64,000 nucleotides of DNA from Tardiphaga sp. (GCF_028290495.1 NZ_JAQGJT010000063.1:37515-101514), one strand, 5' to 3'; shown: positions 45,287-54,747, numbered from the stretch's first letter. Notes: generated by a model not told the origin, from the sequence alone. Program-made: numbers and translations.

Positions 45287-46272
45287 CACGGCGGAGACTC
45301 TTGGGGTCTTGGGTCAAGGCAGCGGTGGCGATCGCCGTTGCCCTCGCATTCACCGCGAGGGAAGGGCGGGCGGCGGACGAGTATCCAAGTCGGCTGATAC
45401 GCATGGTCGTCGGCTTTGCGCCCGGAGGAAGCTCCGACACCGCAGCGCGGCTGGTCGGAGAGCGTTTGTCCAAGAGGCTTGGTCAGCCGGTGGTGATCGA
45501 GAACAAGCCCGGTGCAGGCGGTATGTCGGCCACGACGCAGGTTCTGAACGAGCCGGCAGATGGCTATTCGCTGTTGTTGCTGGCGAGTGCGCATTCGGTG
45601 GCGGCCGCGATGCGCGCCAAGTTGCCGTTCGATCCGGTTGATGACCTCGAATGGATCTCCACCGTGGCGACTTACGGCATGGTCGTCGGCGTTCGCCCGG
45701 GATCGCCATACGGTTCGCTGCCCGAATTGATTGCGGCGGCCAAGGAAAAGCCCGGCACCATCCATTTCTATTCGGTTGGCTTCGGCACCGCCCATCATCT
45801 GCTGGGCGAATGGATCAATGCCGCGACCGGTGCGGGGCTGGTCCACGTGCCGTATCGCGGAAGTACACCCGCGCTGGCCGACTTCCTCGGGGGACGTGTC
45901 GAGGTGATGATCGATACGATGACGTTTGCCTACCCGCAGTCCGTCGCGGGAGCCGTCCGGCCGCTCGCCGTGACCACGCGTCAGGTGCCCGCCGAGATGA
46001 AGGACGTGGCGTTCTCCGGCGATATAGTGCCGGGGCTCGAATACGAATCCTGGCTCGGCATTGCCGCGAAGAAGGGCATTCCGGCTGACGTCGCCGACCG
46101 GCTGCGCCGAGAAGTCGTCGCGATCGTGAAATCGGACGACTTCCAGAAAGAAATGCGCGCGCTCGGCGCCAACGCGACACCGAGCACCGCAGCCGAGTTC
46201 GCTGGCCGCGTGAAGCGGGAGATTTCCGAATTCAACAAGGTCATCGATGCCCGCGGCATCGAGCGTCAGTAG
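45283..46272 (+). CDS. Bug-family (TctC-like) periplasmic solute-binding protein
   Basis: A 329-residue receptor with signal peptide ending near GRAA-DE (about 32); the N terminus MTRRRLLGSWVK has a twin-arginine-like look. Family motifs are GFAPGGSSDTAARLVGERL near 46-64, VIENKPGAGGMSAT near 74-87 and GTAHHLLGEWIN near 169-180. No TctA/TctB genes are adjacent. It sits inside the plus-strand module between the GST and dioxygenase genes. Confidence 0.92.
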   Translation: MTRRRLLGSWVKAAVAIAVALAFTAREGRAADEYPSRLIRMVVGFAPGGSSDTAARLVGERLSKRLGQPVVIENKPGAGGMSATTQVLNEPADGYSLLLLASAHSVAAAMRAKLPFDPVDDLEWISTVATYGMVVGVRPGSPYGSLPELIAAAKEKPGTIHFYSVGFGTAHHLLGEWINAATGAGLVHVPYRGSTPALADFLGGRVEVMIDTMTFAYPQSVAGAVRPLAVTTRQVPAEMKDVAFSGDIVPGLEYESWLGIAAKKGIPADVADRLRREVVAIVKSDDFQKEMRALGANATPSTAAEFAGRVKREISEFNKVIDARGIERQ

Positions 46273-46311
46273 CGGCACGGCACCAATGGCGATTCTTTGA
46301 GGAGATATACA

Positions 46312-47283
46312 ATGGCTCTCAAGTCTCTCGGCTATATCGGTATCCAGTCCACCAAGCTGGACGACTGGAGCGGTTTCGCCACCCATCTGCTGGGCATGCA
46401 GCCGTACGATCGCGGCGGCGCCGTCCGCACGTTCAGGATGGACGACCGCAAGCAGCGGCTGTTGGTGACGGGCGCGGACAGTGAAGGGCTCGGTTTTCTC
46501 GGCTGGGAAGTCCAAAATCACGATGACCTGCAAGCGATGGCAGCGCGGCTGGAGGCACACGGTGTCCGGGTCAAGCGTGGGACGCGCGCGCTGGCGGATG
46601 AGCGACGCGTCGCCGATCTGATCATCTTCACCGATCCCAATGGTCACCGTGTCGAGATTTTCCATTCGCCGGAGATCACGACCGATCCGTTCATTCCCGG
46701 CCGGCCGATTTCCGGATTCAAGACCGGGCCGCTGGGCATGGGGCACGTCGTTCTGAACGTCGATAATATCGAACCAGCGATGCTTTTCTATCGCGACGTC
46801 CTCGGTTTCAGCGTCACCGACTACGGCTTGAAGCCCTATCCGCTGTATTTCTTTCATATCAACGGGCGTCATCACAGCTTTGCGATGGTCGGGTCCGGCA
46901 AGCAGAGTTTTCATCACTTCATGGTGGAACTGCAGAGCCTCGACGATGTCGGGCAAGGTTACGATCTCGCCCAACTCGACGAGGGGCGGGTTGCCTACAC
47001 GCTCGGCCGCCATACCAACGATCACATGACGTCGTTTTATGCCCACTCACCGTCGAATTTCTTCGTCGAGTACGGCTGGGGTGCGCAGGTCATCGAACCC
47101 ACGACATGGGAGCCGTTCGAGACCTTTGACGGGCCGAGCCTGTGGGGACACGAACGGCTCTACATGCCCGAGGAGCAGCGCGCGCGGCTGCGCGACATGC
47201 GTCTCGATGCCGCCCGGCGCGGCGTCCGCGTGCCCAACCCGGCCAATTGCGCGTGGCTTGATTCCGTGGTCCGGGCGGAGTAG
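46312..47283 (+). CDS. Type I extradiol dioxygenase (BphC-like VOC)
   Basis: A 323-residue two-domain enzyme closer to 2,3-dihydroxybiphenyl/3-methylcatechol dioxygenases than the one at 35212. Predicted Fe(II) ligands are H145 (MGHVVL), H202 (FHHFMVEL) and E253 (FFVEYGWG). Second-shell H187/H188 (GRHHSF) and the Tyr after the Glu are present. The ATG at 46312 has GAGGAGA upstream. Followed after 6 bases by an MhpA-type monooxygenase. Confidence 0.92.
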   Translation: MALKSLGYIGIQSTKLDDWSGFATHLLGMQPYDRGGAVRTFRMDDRKQRLLVTGADSEGLGFLGWEVQNHDDLQAMAARLEAHGVRVKRGTRALADERRVADLIIFTDPNGHRVEIFHSPEITTDPFIPGRPISGFKTGPLGMGHVVLNVDNIEPAMLFYRDVLGFSVTDYGLKPYPLYFFHINGRHHSFAMVGSGKQSFHHFMVELQSLDDVGQGYDLAQLDEGRVAYTLGRHTNDHMTSFYAHSPSNFFVEYGWGAQVIEPTTWEPFETFDGPSLWGHERLYMPEEQRARLRDMRLDAARRGVRVPNPANCAWLDSVVRAE

Positions 47284-47289
47284 CGCGGA

Positions 47290-48819
47290 ATGTCCGTGAG
47301 CAATGAACCGGCTGCTATCGCCGATGTGGCCATCGTCGGTCTGGGGCCGGTCGGCGCGACGCTCGCCCTGCTGCTCGGTCAGGCCGGCCTTTCTGTCGTT
47401 GTTCTGGAACGCGAGGCGGAACCTTATACCTTGCCGCGCGCGGTGCATTTCGACGACGAGGTGATGCGTGTCCTTCAGACCATCGGCGTCGCGGACGAGG
47501 TACTGCCGCATACACATCTGTCACCCGGCATGTTGTTCGTCGATGCGGCCGGGCGGCGGCTGCTCGATTGGTCGCGTGCCATGAATATCGGCCCGCAAGG
47601 CTGGCACGAAAGCTACCGCTTTCATCAGCCGGATCTTGAACGCATCTTGCGCCGCAAGCTTTCGACGGCGCCGTCGGTAACGGTGCTCGCCCGGCGCGAC
47701 GTCTTTGCGATCGATCAGGATCCGGACGGTGCTACGTTGCGCTTCGAGGATCTGGCGTCAGGCCAGCTTGAAAGTGTAAGGGCGCGTTACGTGGTCGGCT
47801 GTGACGGCGCGCGCTCGCTGGTGCGGCGCCTGATCGGTTCGACGTCGGTCGATCTCGGCTTTCACGAACGCTGGCTGGTGATCGATTGTCTGCTGAAGCG
47901 CGACAAGCCGGAGCTCGGCGAGCACAGCATCCAGTTTTGCGAGCCGGAGCGGCCCGCGACCTATGTGCGGGGTGTGGGACAAAGGCGTCGCTGGGAAATC
48001 ACCGCGAAGGATAGTGAGAGCAACGCGGCTCTGATGGAGCCGGCCAAGATCTGGCAACTGCTGTCGCGCTGGATCACACCCGAGGATGCCGATATCGAGC
48101 GGGCGGCCGTCTACATGTTTCACTCGGTGGTCGCGCGCAAATGGCGGCATGAACGGCTATTGATCGCCGGCGATTCCGCGCATCAAACGCCGCCGTTTCT
48201 CGGCCAGGGCCTATGTGCAGGGATTCGCGACGCCAGCAATCTGGCGTGGAAGCTCGCGGCGGTCATTCGCGGCGGTGCGCCGGGTACGTTGCTCGATTCC
48301 TACCCAAGCGAACGCATTCCGCATGTCACGGAATATATCGAGCTGGCCGTGCGCCTGGGCGGACTGATCAATACCCGCGCCGTCGAGCGCGCATTGCCGG
48401 GTGCATCGGCTGGTGATGAGCCTGTCCGCATGAGTTCGATCAAGCCGAGCCTCGGTCGCGGTTTGGCGCTGAGTTCGGAGCGCCCCGTCGGGACGCCCGC
48501 GCCGCAGCCGAGAATGCCCGACGGCCGGCTTTTCGACGATCGCGTCGGATATGGCTTCGCGCTGATCGCGCGCGCCAGCGACGCGGCTGCGGACGACGCC
48601 TTGCGGCGGCAGTGCCAGCAGCAGGGCGTGGCCTTCGTGGCGGCCGACGAAGCAGGCCCGCTTCAGGCGTGGCTGGATCAGGCCGGAATTTCGGCGGCGC
48701 TCGTCAGGCCCGATCGATACGTGCTCGCCGTTGCCGAGACGTCGGCTGATGCCGCAGGCCTGCTCACTCACGCGCTGCGTCTTTCACCATCGGCGGATCG
48801 AAAGTCCTGCGCGGCCTGA
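47290..48819 (+). CDS. FAD-dependent 3-(3-hydroxyphenyl)propionate hydroxylase-like monooxygenase (MhpA-like)
   Basis: A 509-residue class A flavin hydroxylase. GLGPVG is at 17-22, the DG motif VGCDGARSLVR near 170-180, the GD motif IAGDSAHQTPPFLGQG near 293-308. It is the intact relative of the remnant at 31412-31605 and a divergent paralogue of 33647-35215. With the BphC-like and FAH-like neighbours it forms a hydroxylation, meta-cleavage and hydrolysis sequence. Confidence 0.93.
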   Translation: MSVSNEPAAIADVAIVGLGPVGATLALLLGQAGLSVVVLEREAEPYTLPRAVHFDDEVMRVLQTIGVADEVLPHTHLSPGMLFVDAAGRRLLDWSRAMNIGPQGWHESYRFHQPDLERILRRKLSTAPSVTVLARRDVFAIDQDPDGATLRFEDLASGQLESVRARYVVGCDGARSLVRRLIGSTSVDLGFHERWLVIDCLLKRDKPELGEHSIQFCEPERPATYVRGVGQRRRWEITAKDSESNAALMEPAKIWQLLSRWITPEDADIERAAVYMFHSVVARKWRHERLLIAGDSAHQTPPFLGQGLCAGIRDASNLAWKLAAVIRGGAPGTLLDSYPSERIPHVTEYIELAVRLGGLINTRAVERALPGASAGDEPVRMSSIKPSLGRGLALSSERPVGTPAPQPRMPDGRLFDDRVGYGFALIARASDAAADDALRRQCQQQGVAFVAADEAGPLQAWLDQAGISAALVRPDRYVLAVAETSADAAGLLTHALRLSPSADRKSCAA

Positions 48820-48864
48820 ACCCCTTCCCACCATCTTCTCAACTTGAAACCGAAGAGGCTATCC

Positions 48865-49719
48865 ATGAAGTTTGTATCGTTTGAAGCTAACAAGGTCGCA
48901 CGCTTTGGCGCCGTCAAGGGCGAGGGGATCGTCGAACTCGGACCGCTTCTGAAAGATCGCGGGATAACGTCGCTCCGTCAGCTCATTGCCGCGGACGCGA
49001 TGGATCTGGCGAAGCAGCTCGTTGAACAAAACGCGCCGGACTGGAAGTTCGGCGACGTCGAATTCCTTCCGGTGATCCCCGATCCTGGAAAAATCATCTG
49101 CATCGGCCTCAACTATCGCGACCACGTCCAGGAAACCGGGCGCACCGTGACGGAAAATCCTTCAATCTTCACCAGATACCCCGAGAGCCAGGTCGGTCAT
49201 CTGCAGCCGATCGTGAAGCCTTTGGAGTCCGATCATTTCGACTATGAAGGTGAACTGGCTCTGGTGATAGGCAAGGGTGGTCGGCGCATTTCCGAAGATC
49301 GCGCGCTGGCCGCGATCGCCGGTTACGCCTGTTACAATGAGGGCAGCATTCGCGACTGGCAGCGCCATACGTCGCAATTCGTAGCCGGCAAGACCTTCGC
49401 CCGGACGGGGTCTTTCGGACCATGGCTGGTCACTGCAGACGAAATCCCGGACCCGTCCAAACTCTCGCTGGAAACGCGCCTCAACGGACAGATTGTTCAG
49501 AAATCGACGACGGATCTCCTGATCACAGGCATTCCTGCCTTGATCCGCTATTGCTCGACCATCATGACGCTTGAGCCCGGCGATGTCATCGTGACCGGCA
49601 CGCCGGGAGGCGTCGGCGCCAAGAGAACTCCGCCGCTCTGGATGAAGCACGGCGACATCGTTGAAGTGGAGATCAGCGGCATCGGCATTCTTCGCAATCC
49701 CGTCGTTGCCGAAACCTGA
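48865..49719 (+). CDS. Fumarylacetoacetate hydrolase (FAH)-family protein
   Basis: A 284-residue FAH-fold enzyme from the ATG at 48865. Conserved segments are CIGLNYRDHVQETG near 80-93, DYEGELALVIG near 127-137, YACYNEGSIRDWQRH near 155-169 and TGTPGGVGAKRTPPLW near 246-261. Paralogue of 32725-33573. It ends the plus-strand module and is followed by a truncated flavoprotein gene. Confidence 0.92.
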   Translation: MKFVSFEANKVARFGAVKGEGIVELGPLLKDRGITSLRQLIAADAMDLAKQLVEQNAPDWKFGDVEFLPVIPDPGKIICIGLNYRDHVQETGRTVTENPSIFTRYPESQVGHLQPIVKPLESDHFDYEGELALVIGKGGRRISEDRALAAIAGYACYNEGSIRDWQRHTSQFVAGKTFARTGSFGPWLVTADEIPDPSKLSLETRLNGQIVQKSTTDLLITGIPALIRYCSTIMTLEPGDVIVTGTPGGVGAKRTPPLWMKHGDIVEVEISGIGILRNPVVAET

Positions 49720-49724
49720 AGCGA

Positions 49725-50120
49725 GCCGACGCGCTGGAAGCGCAGGCGCCGATCCGTCAGCCTCCGTGTTTTGCAGTTACGGTCTATCCGGCTGATCTCG
49801 GGATGTCAGCCGGCATCGTGACCGATGCGCGGGCGCGCGTTCTCTCCGCAAACGGATCGCCAATCGCTGGCCTCTATGCGTGCGGGAACGACATGGCATC
49901 GATCACGGAAGGCACCTGTCCGGGACCGGGTATCACGCTCGGTCCCGCGCTCGCTTTCGGCTGGCTGGCTGGGCGACGTATCGCAGCGGAGCCTGACGCC
50001 CGCGGCAACGCCGAACAGGTCGAGCGAGAACCGAGGCAACATTTGCTGCGGATCTGCCAAGAGGTCATCTGGATTGAATGTGTCTCAACCTGCTCGACTG
50101 TAAGCCGCTGCAAATATTGA
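49725..50120 (+). pseudogene. C-terminal remnant of a KstD/fumarate-reductase-type flavoprotein
   Basis: Read in one frame from about 49725, the sequence gives APIRQPPCFAVTVYPADLG and then GSPIAGLYACGNDMASITEG with CPGPGITLGPALAFGWLAGR. This is the C-terminal FAD-contact region of 3-ketosteroid-dehydrogenase/FAD-dependent oxidoreductase proteins. No start codon or N-terminal 400 or more residues exist upstream, where the FAH gene ends. After about 50020 the frame runs on without homology to a stop at 50118-50120, six bases before the tRNA. Confidence 0.85.
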
Positions 50121-50126
50121 GATATT

Positions 50127-50203
50127 TGGTAGCGAGGAGTGGACTCGAACCACCGACCCCAGGATTATGATTCCCGTGCTCTAACCAACTGAGCTACCCC
50201 GCC
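50127..50203 (-). tRNA. tRNA-Met (anticodon CAU)
   Basis: A 77-base cloverleaf on the minus strand with encoded CCA. Acceptor GGCGGGG pairs with CCTCGCT (two G-T wobbles). The D arm GCTC/GAGC, anticodon stem CGGGA/TCCTG and loop ATCATAA give anticodon CAT, and the T loop TTCGAGT is present. CAU could also be lysidine-modified tRNA-Ile2, but the overall sequence favours elongator Met. Between it and 50363 nothing else was recognised. Confidence 0.92.
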
Positions 50204-50363
50204 ACAGGTCCGCGTGGGCCAAACAACCCTCGGGACGCGCGGCATATAAGGAGGCCGGGGACTCGATGTCAAGCAAGCTTGGCGCGAATAAAGATCGCCC
50301 GCATCCCCGATGGTGTTTCCTGAAATTCTAACAAAATCAGCTGCTTAGATAACAAGCGGCGTT

Positions 50364-50840
50364 TCAGCCGCCGGCATAGGCGGATTTTAGCCGGGCAATG
50401 TCGAGTTTCACCATCTGCAGCATGGCCTGCATCGCCCGCTGCGCCCCGGCCGGATCGGGTCCGCCGAGCAGTCCCGGCATCCCGGCGGGTACGATCTGCC
50501 AGGATACACCGTAGCGGTCTTTCAGCCAGCCGCATTGCTCGGGCGACCCGCCTTCCAGCAGCGCATCCCATAATCGGTCGACCTCGGCCTGGTCGGCGCA
50601 ATCGATCTTGAACGATACGGCATGGGTGAAATCGAACTTTTTGCCACCGTTCAGCGCCATGAACTCCTGGCCGGCGAGCGTGAATATCACCACCAGTACC
50701 GACCCGGCCTTGCCGCCCGGGCTGTCGGTGACGTTCTTCTGGACCTTGCAGATCTTCGAATCCGGCAACAGCGAGACGTAAAAATTCGCGGCTTCCTCGG
50801 CCTCGGTCGCGAACCACAGGCAGGGTGCAATCTTCGACAT
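50364..50840 (-). CDS. VOC-family protein (PhnB/3-demethylubiquinone methyltransferase-like fold)
   Basis: A 158-residue protein of the PhnB-like VOC group, starting at the ATG at 50840 (MSKIAPCLWFATEAEEAANFY). The family pattern FTLAGQEFMALNGG near 53-66 and the C-terminal GVSWQIVPAGMP near 111-122 are typical. Function of the family is not established. It lies 23 bases after another VOC gene on the same strand. Confidence 0.87.
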   Translation of the reverse strand: MSKIAPCLWFATEAEEAANFYVSLLPDSKICKVQKNVTDSPGGKAGSVLVVIFTLAGQEFMALNGGKKFDFTHAVSFKIDCADQAEVDRLWDALLEGGSPEQCGWLKDRYGVSWQIVPAGMPGLLGGPDPAGAQRAMQAMLQMVKLDIARLKSAYAGG

Positions 50841-50863
50841 CGGCGTTCTCCCTGATTCCCTCG

Positions 50864-51295
50864 TTACGCATCCGCGGCGGCAGGCTGCGCGGCCATCGCG
50901 GCCGCCATGTCCATCCACACTACTTCCCAAATATGGCCGTCTGGATCCTCGAAGCTGCGGCCATACATGAAGCCGTAGTCCTGCTTCGGGCACGGATCGG
51001 CACCGCCGCCGCCCTTCGTCGCCTTGTTGACGAGGGCATCGACGTCGTCGCGGCTGTCGGCAGAGAGGCAGATCAGCACCTCGCTGCTTGTTTTGGCATC
51101 GACGATCTTCTTCGACGTGAACTGGCTGAATTTCTCGTGCGTCAGCAGCATCGCGTGGATGGTGTCGGAGAACACCATGCAGGAGGCTGTGCCGTCGCAG
51201 AACATCTCGTTTTTCTGCGCGCCGATTGCCTCGTAGAAGGCCGTAGCGCGGGGCAGGTCGGTGACAGGCAGGTTGACGAAGATCATCTTGGCCAC
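50864..51295 (-). CDS. VOC-family protein (glyoxalase-like)
   Basis: A 143-residue protein. The chosen start is GTG at 51295 (VAKMIFVNLPVTDL) because AAAGGAG then sits six bases upstream; an ATG at 51301 would touch the ribosome site. Family segments are MVFSDTIHAMLLTHEKF and GFMYGRSFEDPDGHIWEVVWMD (in the last third). Pairs of such VOC genes are common in Bradyrhizobium-type genomes. Role unknown. Confidence 0.85.
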   Translation of the reverse strand: MAKMIFVNLPVTDLPRATAFYEAIGAQKNEMFCDGTASCMVFSDTIHAMLLTHEKFSQFTSKKIVDAKTSSEVLICLSADSRDDVDALVNKATKGGGGADPCPKQDYGFMYGRSFEDPDGHIWEVVWMDMAAAMAAQPAAADA

Positions 51296-51559
51296 TGGCA
51301 TCTCCTTTTGCTGAACTTCCCGCAGAGGACGGCTGGCGGTGCGGCGATCCGACATCTGCGCTCAAATATTTTCGCTGGCGGAATTCTCCGTCAACGAATG
51401 CACGCGCATGCGGACCGAATGTCGCACATGACCTGCTACGCATTGTGCGGCTTCGAAAAATAGTCGTTGATCCCCGTGCGACGCAATCGCAAAATAAGAA
51501 TGCAGGCCGGGACTTGATCGCCAGAACTTGATCCTGATGGCCGCACAGGGAGGAATTTG

Positions 51560-52531
51560 ATGTTGCAGCGCAATTGCTTTGCTGTTGCCGTGATCGCTGT
51601 CGCTGCTCTGTTCAGCGGCGTCGCGGTGGCGCAGGACTATCCGACCAAGCCGGTCACCCTGATCGTGCCGTGGCCTGCCGGCGGCTCCACCGATATCTCG
51701 ATGCGCGCGATTGCTGACGCTGCTTCCAAACATCTCGGCCAGCCGATCGTCATCGACAACAAGGGCGGCGGTGGCGGCACGGTGGGACCGGCAACGATGG
51801 CGGCGGCGTCGAAGCCCGACGGCTACACCATCTCGCAAATTCCGATCACAGTGTTTCGTCTGCCCTTGATGCAGGAAGTATCGTGGAATCCGGACAAGGA
51901 TTTCAGCTACATCATCCACCTCACCGGCTACACGTTCGGAGTCACCACCAGTTCGGAATCGCAGTTCAAAAGCTGGAAGGATGTCGTCGAATTCGCCAAG
52001 GCCAATCCTGGCAAGGTGACCTATGCGACGCCGGGCACCGGCACTTCTTTGCATGTCGGCATGGAGCAGATCGCCGCACTCGCCGGCATCAAGATGACGC
52101 AGGTGCCGTTCAAGGGCGGCGCCGAGACCAACGCTGCGGTGCTCGGTCAGCATACCATGCTGCAGGCTGATTCCACGGGCTGGCGGCCGCTGGTCGATGC
52201 CGGCAAGCTGCGCCTCCTGATGGTCTGGACCGCGGTGCGCTCGCCGAATTTTCCTGATGTGCCGACGCTGAAGGAAATCGGCTATCCGATGGTCTACGAT
52301 TCCCCGTTCGGCATTGCCGGACCGAAGGGCATGGATCCGAAGATCGTGGCGAAGCTGCACGACGCCTTCAAGAAGGCGGTCGAGGACCCCGCCGTCGTCG
52401 CCACGTTGGCGAAATATGACATGGTGCCGAACTACAAGAACACTGAAGACTACAAGAAGTTCGTCACCGAGGTCACGGCGTCCGAGCGCAAGGTGATCGA
52501 CGGCATAGGGCTTGGCAAGAAGGCGAACTAG
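51560..52531 (+). CDS. tctC: Tripartite tricarboxylate transporter receptor (TctC/Bug)
   Basis: A 323-residue binding protein with signal peptide ending at AVA-QD near 25. Motifs are VTLIVPWPAGGSTDISMRA near 33-51, VIDNKGGGGGTVGP near 64-77 and PGTGTSLHVGMEQ near 159-171. Unlike the two orphan Bug proteins in the window it is followed by TctB and TctA genes. A GGAGG precedes the ATG at 51560. Substrate likely a di- or tricarboxylate or aromatic acid. Confidence 0.93.
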   Translation: MLQRNCFAVAVIAVAALFSGVAVAQDYPTKPVTLIVPWPAGGSTDISMRAIADAASKHLGQPIVIDNKGGGGGTVGPATMAAASKPDGYTISQIPITVFRLPLMQEVSWNPDKDFSYIIHLTGYTFGVTTSSESQFKSWKDVVEFAKANPGKVTYATPGTGTSLHVGMEQIAALAGIKMTQVPFKGGAETNAAVLGQHTMLQADSTGWRPLVDAGKLRLLMVWTAVRSPNFPDVPTLKEIGYPMVYDSPFGIAGPKGMDPKIVAKLHDAFKKAVEDPAVVATLAKYDMVPNYKNTEDYKKFVTEVTASERKVIDGIGLGKKAN

Positions 52532-52537
52532 CGCAAG

Positions 52538-52699
52538 CGTGTCCCGGACGCGGTGCGGCGTGAGTGACGATGCGCAGCATCGTCCGAAATGCCGCTCCGC
52601 AGATCCGGGATCCCGGTTTTTATTCGCCCAACCGGGACCCCGGATCTGCACAGCATTCCGCCGCAACGGCGGTGCGCTGCAGCGCGTCCGGGGTATGAG
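52538..52699. repeat. Interspersed palindromic element of a second family, between tctC and tctB
   Basis: The ends CGTGTCCCGGACGCG and CGCGTCCGGGG form imperfect terminal inverted repeats. Nested inside are CAGATCCGGGATCCCGG and CCGGGACCCCGGATCTG arms, able to fold into one long hairpin. It has no coding sequence and fills the gap after tctC. Confidence 0.75.
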
Positions 52700-52727
52700 T
52701 GTCTCGCGTTAATCGAAAGCATCCGAC

Positions 52728-53213
52728 ATGACCTCTCCCACCCGCCCCACCTTCCGCCTCAATAATTCCGAATTCTGGACCGGGCTACTCGGCCTGGCGC
52801 TCGGCCTGTTCGTGATCCGCTCCGGGCTTAAACTGAAACTCGGCAGCATCAACGATCCCGGCTCCGGCTACGTGCTGTTCTACACCGGCGTCCTGATGTG
52901 CCTGTTCGCGATCTCCATCGTCATCGCCGCGGTCACCGAGGGCGGCCCAACCTTCGGTTCGCGGTGGGACGGCGCGCGCTGGGCGAAGCCGGTGGTGATC
53001 ATCGCCAGTCTGGTCGCCTATGCGATAGCGCTTGATCAGCTCGGCTTCCTGATCTCCACCATCCCTTTGATGCTGCTGTTGCTGCGCGCGATCGATCCGG
53101 TGCGCTGGCGGCTGGCGGTGCCGCTCGCGGTGCTGGCGCCGCTCGGCGTGTGGTGGGTGCTGAAGCGCGGGCTCCTGATCCAGCTGCCTTCGGGCATCTT
53201 TGAAATCGGCTGA
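52728..53213 (+). CDS. tctB: Tripartite tricarboxylate transporter small membrane protein
   Basis: A 161-residue protein with four hydrophobic segments (about 14-30, 42-66, 84-104, 119-145) and the family pattern FWTGLLGLALGLFVI near the N terminus. It is the poorly conserved 4-helix partner of TctA. It lies 28 bases after the repeat and 15 bases before tctA. Confidence 0.9.
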   Translation: MTSPTRPTFRLNNSEFWTGLLGLALGLFVIRSGLKLKLGSINDPGSGYVLFYTGVLMCLFAISIVIAAVTEGGPTFGSRWDGARWAKPVVIIASLVAYAIALDQLGFLISTIPLMLLLLRAIDPVRWRLAVPLAVLAPLGVWWVLKRGLLIQLPSGIFEIG

Positions 53214-53228
53214 TCGAAAGCACGCATC

Positions 53229-54737
53229 ATGGACGTTATTACCAATGTTATGCAGGGTTTCGGCGTCGCGTTGCAGCCGATCAATATCCTGTACTGCTTC
53301 CTCGGCGTCTTCATCGGTACGTTAGTTGGCGTGCTGCCGGGCATCGGGCCGATTTCGGCGATGTCGCTGCTGCTGCCGATCACGCTGTCCGGCACGCCGG
53401 AATCCGGCATCATCATGATGGCCGGCATCTATTACGGCTCGATGTATGGCGGCTCGACGACCTCGATTCTGGTCAACATCCCGGGCGAGGCGGCCTCCGT
53501 CGTCACCTGTATCGACGGCCACCAGATGGCCAAGCAGGGCAGGGCGGGGCCCGCGCTCGGCATTTCCGCTTTGGGCTCCTTCATCGCCGGCACCTTCTCG
53601 CTGGTCGCCCTGATGCTGGTAGCGCCGAAGCTCGCCTCTGTCGCCATCGCCTTCGGCCCCGCGGAATATGCCAGCCTGATGGTGCTCGGCCTGGTGGTGC
53701 TCACCTTCCTGACGCAAGGCTCGATGGCCAAGGCGCTGTTGATGGCGTGTATCGGCATCGTACTTGGCCTCGTCGGTCTCGACGGCATCACCGCGCAGCC
53801 GCGGTTGACCTTCGGCCGCATCGAGCTAATCGACGGCATCGGCCTGGTGCCCGTGGTGATGGGGCTGTTCGGCCTCGCCGAAGTGCTGCTCAACACCGAG
53901 CAGGTGATCAAGCGCGACATCATCAATGCGAAGATCACGCAGCTGCTGCCCAACAAGGAGGACTGGAAGGCCAGCGCCGGCCCGATCGGGCGCGGCACGC
54001 TGCTCGGCTTCTTCCTTGGCATCTTGCCGGGCGGCGGCGCGGTGGTGGCCTCGTTCGCGTCTTATGCGCTGGAGAAACGGCTGTCGAAATCGCCGGAGCG
54101 TTTTGGCCGCGGCGCCATCGAGGGCGTAGCTGGGCCCGAGGCCGCCAACAACGCCGCGGCGGGCGGCGCCTTCATTCCGCTGATGACGCTGGGCATTCCG
54201 CCCAACGTGGTGATGGCGCTGCTACTCGGCGCCTTCGTCATTCACGGGCTGCAGCCCGGCCCGCTGCTGATCTCGCAGAACCCCGGCCTGTTCTGGGGCA
54301 TCGTCGCCAGCATGTATATCGGCAACGTCATGCTGCTGGTGCTGAACCTGCCGCTGATCGGGATGTGGGTGCAACTCCTGAAGCTGCCCTACAACGTGCT
54401 GTTTCCGATGATCATCCTGTTCACGATCATCGGCGTCTATTGCAGCAGCAATAACGTGTTCGATGTCTATGTCATGATCGGCTTCGGCGTGATCGGCTAT
54501 TTCATGCGCAAGTTCGGCTATGAGCCGGCGCCCTTGGTGCTGGCTTTCGTGCTCGGGCCGCTGCTGGAGAACAATCTGCGGAAATCGCTGATCCTGTCAC
54601 AGGGCGACCTGATGACTTTCGTCGAGCGGCCGATCTCCGCGGTCTGTCTGGCGCTCGCCGTCGTGCTGCTGGTCGGTCCGCTGCTGCCGTCGTTTCGCCG
54701 AAAGCGCGAACTGGTCGCGTTGGACGAGGGCGCCTGA
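53229..54737 (+). CDS. tctA: Tripartite tricarboxylate transporter large permease
   Basis: A 502-residue permease with many helices. TctA-family motifs are [17 protein letters not shown] near 36-52, [20 protein letters not shown] near 76-95, [16 protein letters not shown] near 263-278, and [20 protein letters not shown] near 299-318. It uses a proton or sodium gradient and the TctC receptor. Last gene of tctCBA. Confidence 0.96.
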   Translation: MDVITNVMQGFGVALQPINILYCFLGVFIGTLVGVLPGIGPISAMSLLLPITLSGTPESGIIMMAGIYYGSMYGGSTTSILVNIPGEAASVVTCIDGHQMAKQGRAGPALGISALGSFIAGTFSLVALMLVAPKLASVAIAFGPAEYASLMVLGLVVLTFLTQGSMAKALLMACIGIVLGLVGLDGITAQPRLTFGRIELIDGIGLVPVVMGLFGLAEVLLNTEQVIKRDIINAKITQLLPNKEDWKASAGPIGRGTLLGFFLGILPGGGAVVASFASYALEKRLSKSPERFGRGAIEGVAGPEAANNAAAGGAFIPLMTLGIPPNVVMALLLGAFVIHGLQPGPLLISQNPGLFWGIVASMYIGNVMLLVLNLPLIGMWVQLLKLPYNVLFPMIILFTIIGVYCSSNNVFDVYVMIGFGVIGYFMRKFGYEPAPLVLAFVLGPLLENNLRKSLILSQGDLMTFVERPISAVCLALAVVLLVGPLLPSFRRKRELVALDEGA

Positions 54738-54747
54738 TCGGGGGCAG

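Noticed and set aside
45220..47046. 608-codon minus-strand open frame
   Set aside because: Antisense to the Bug and BphC-like genes, which have clear motifs. No family motif or ribosome site; typical shadow of high third-position GC.
51512..51533. Direct repeat ACTTGATC twice before tctC
   Set aside because: Only 8 bases long with a 14-base period; too weak to call an operator.
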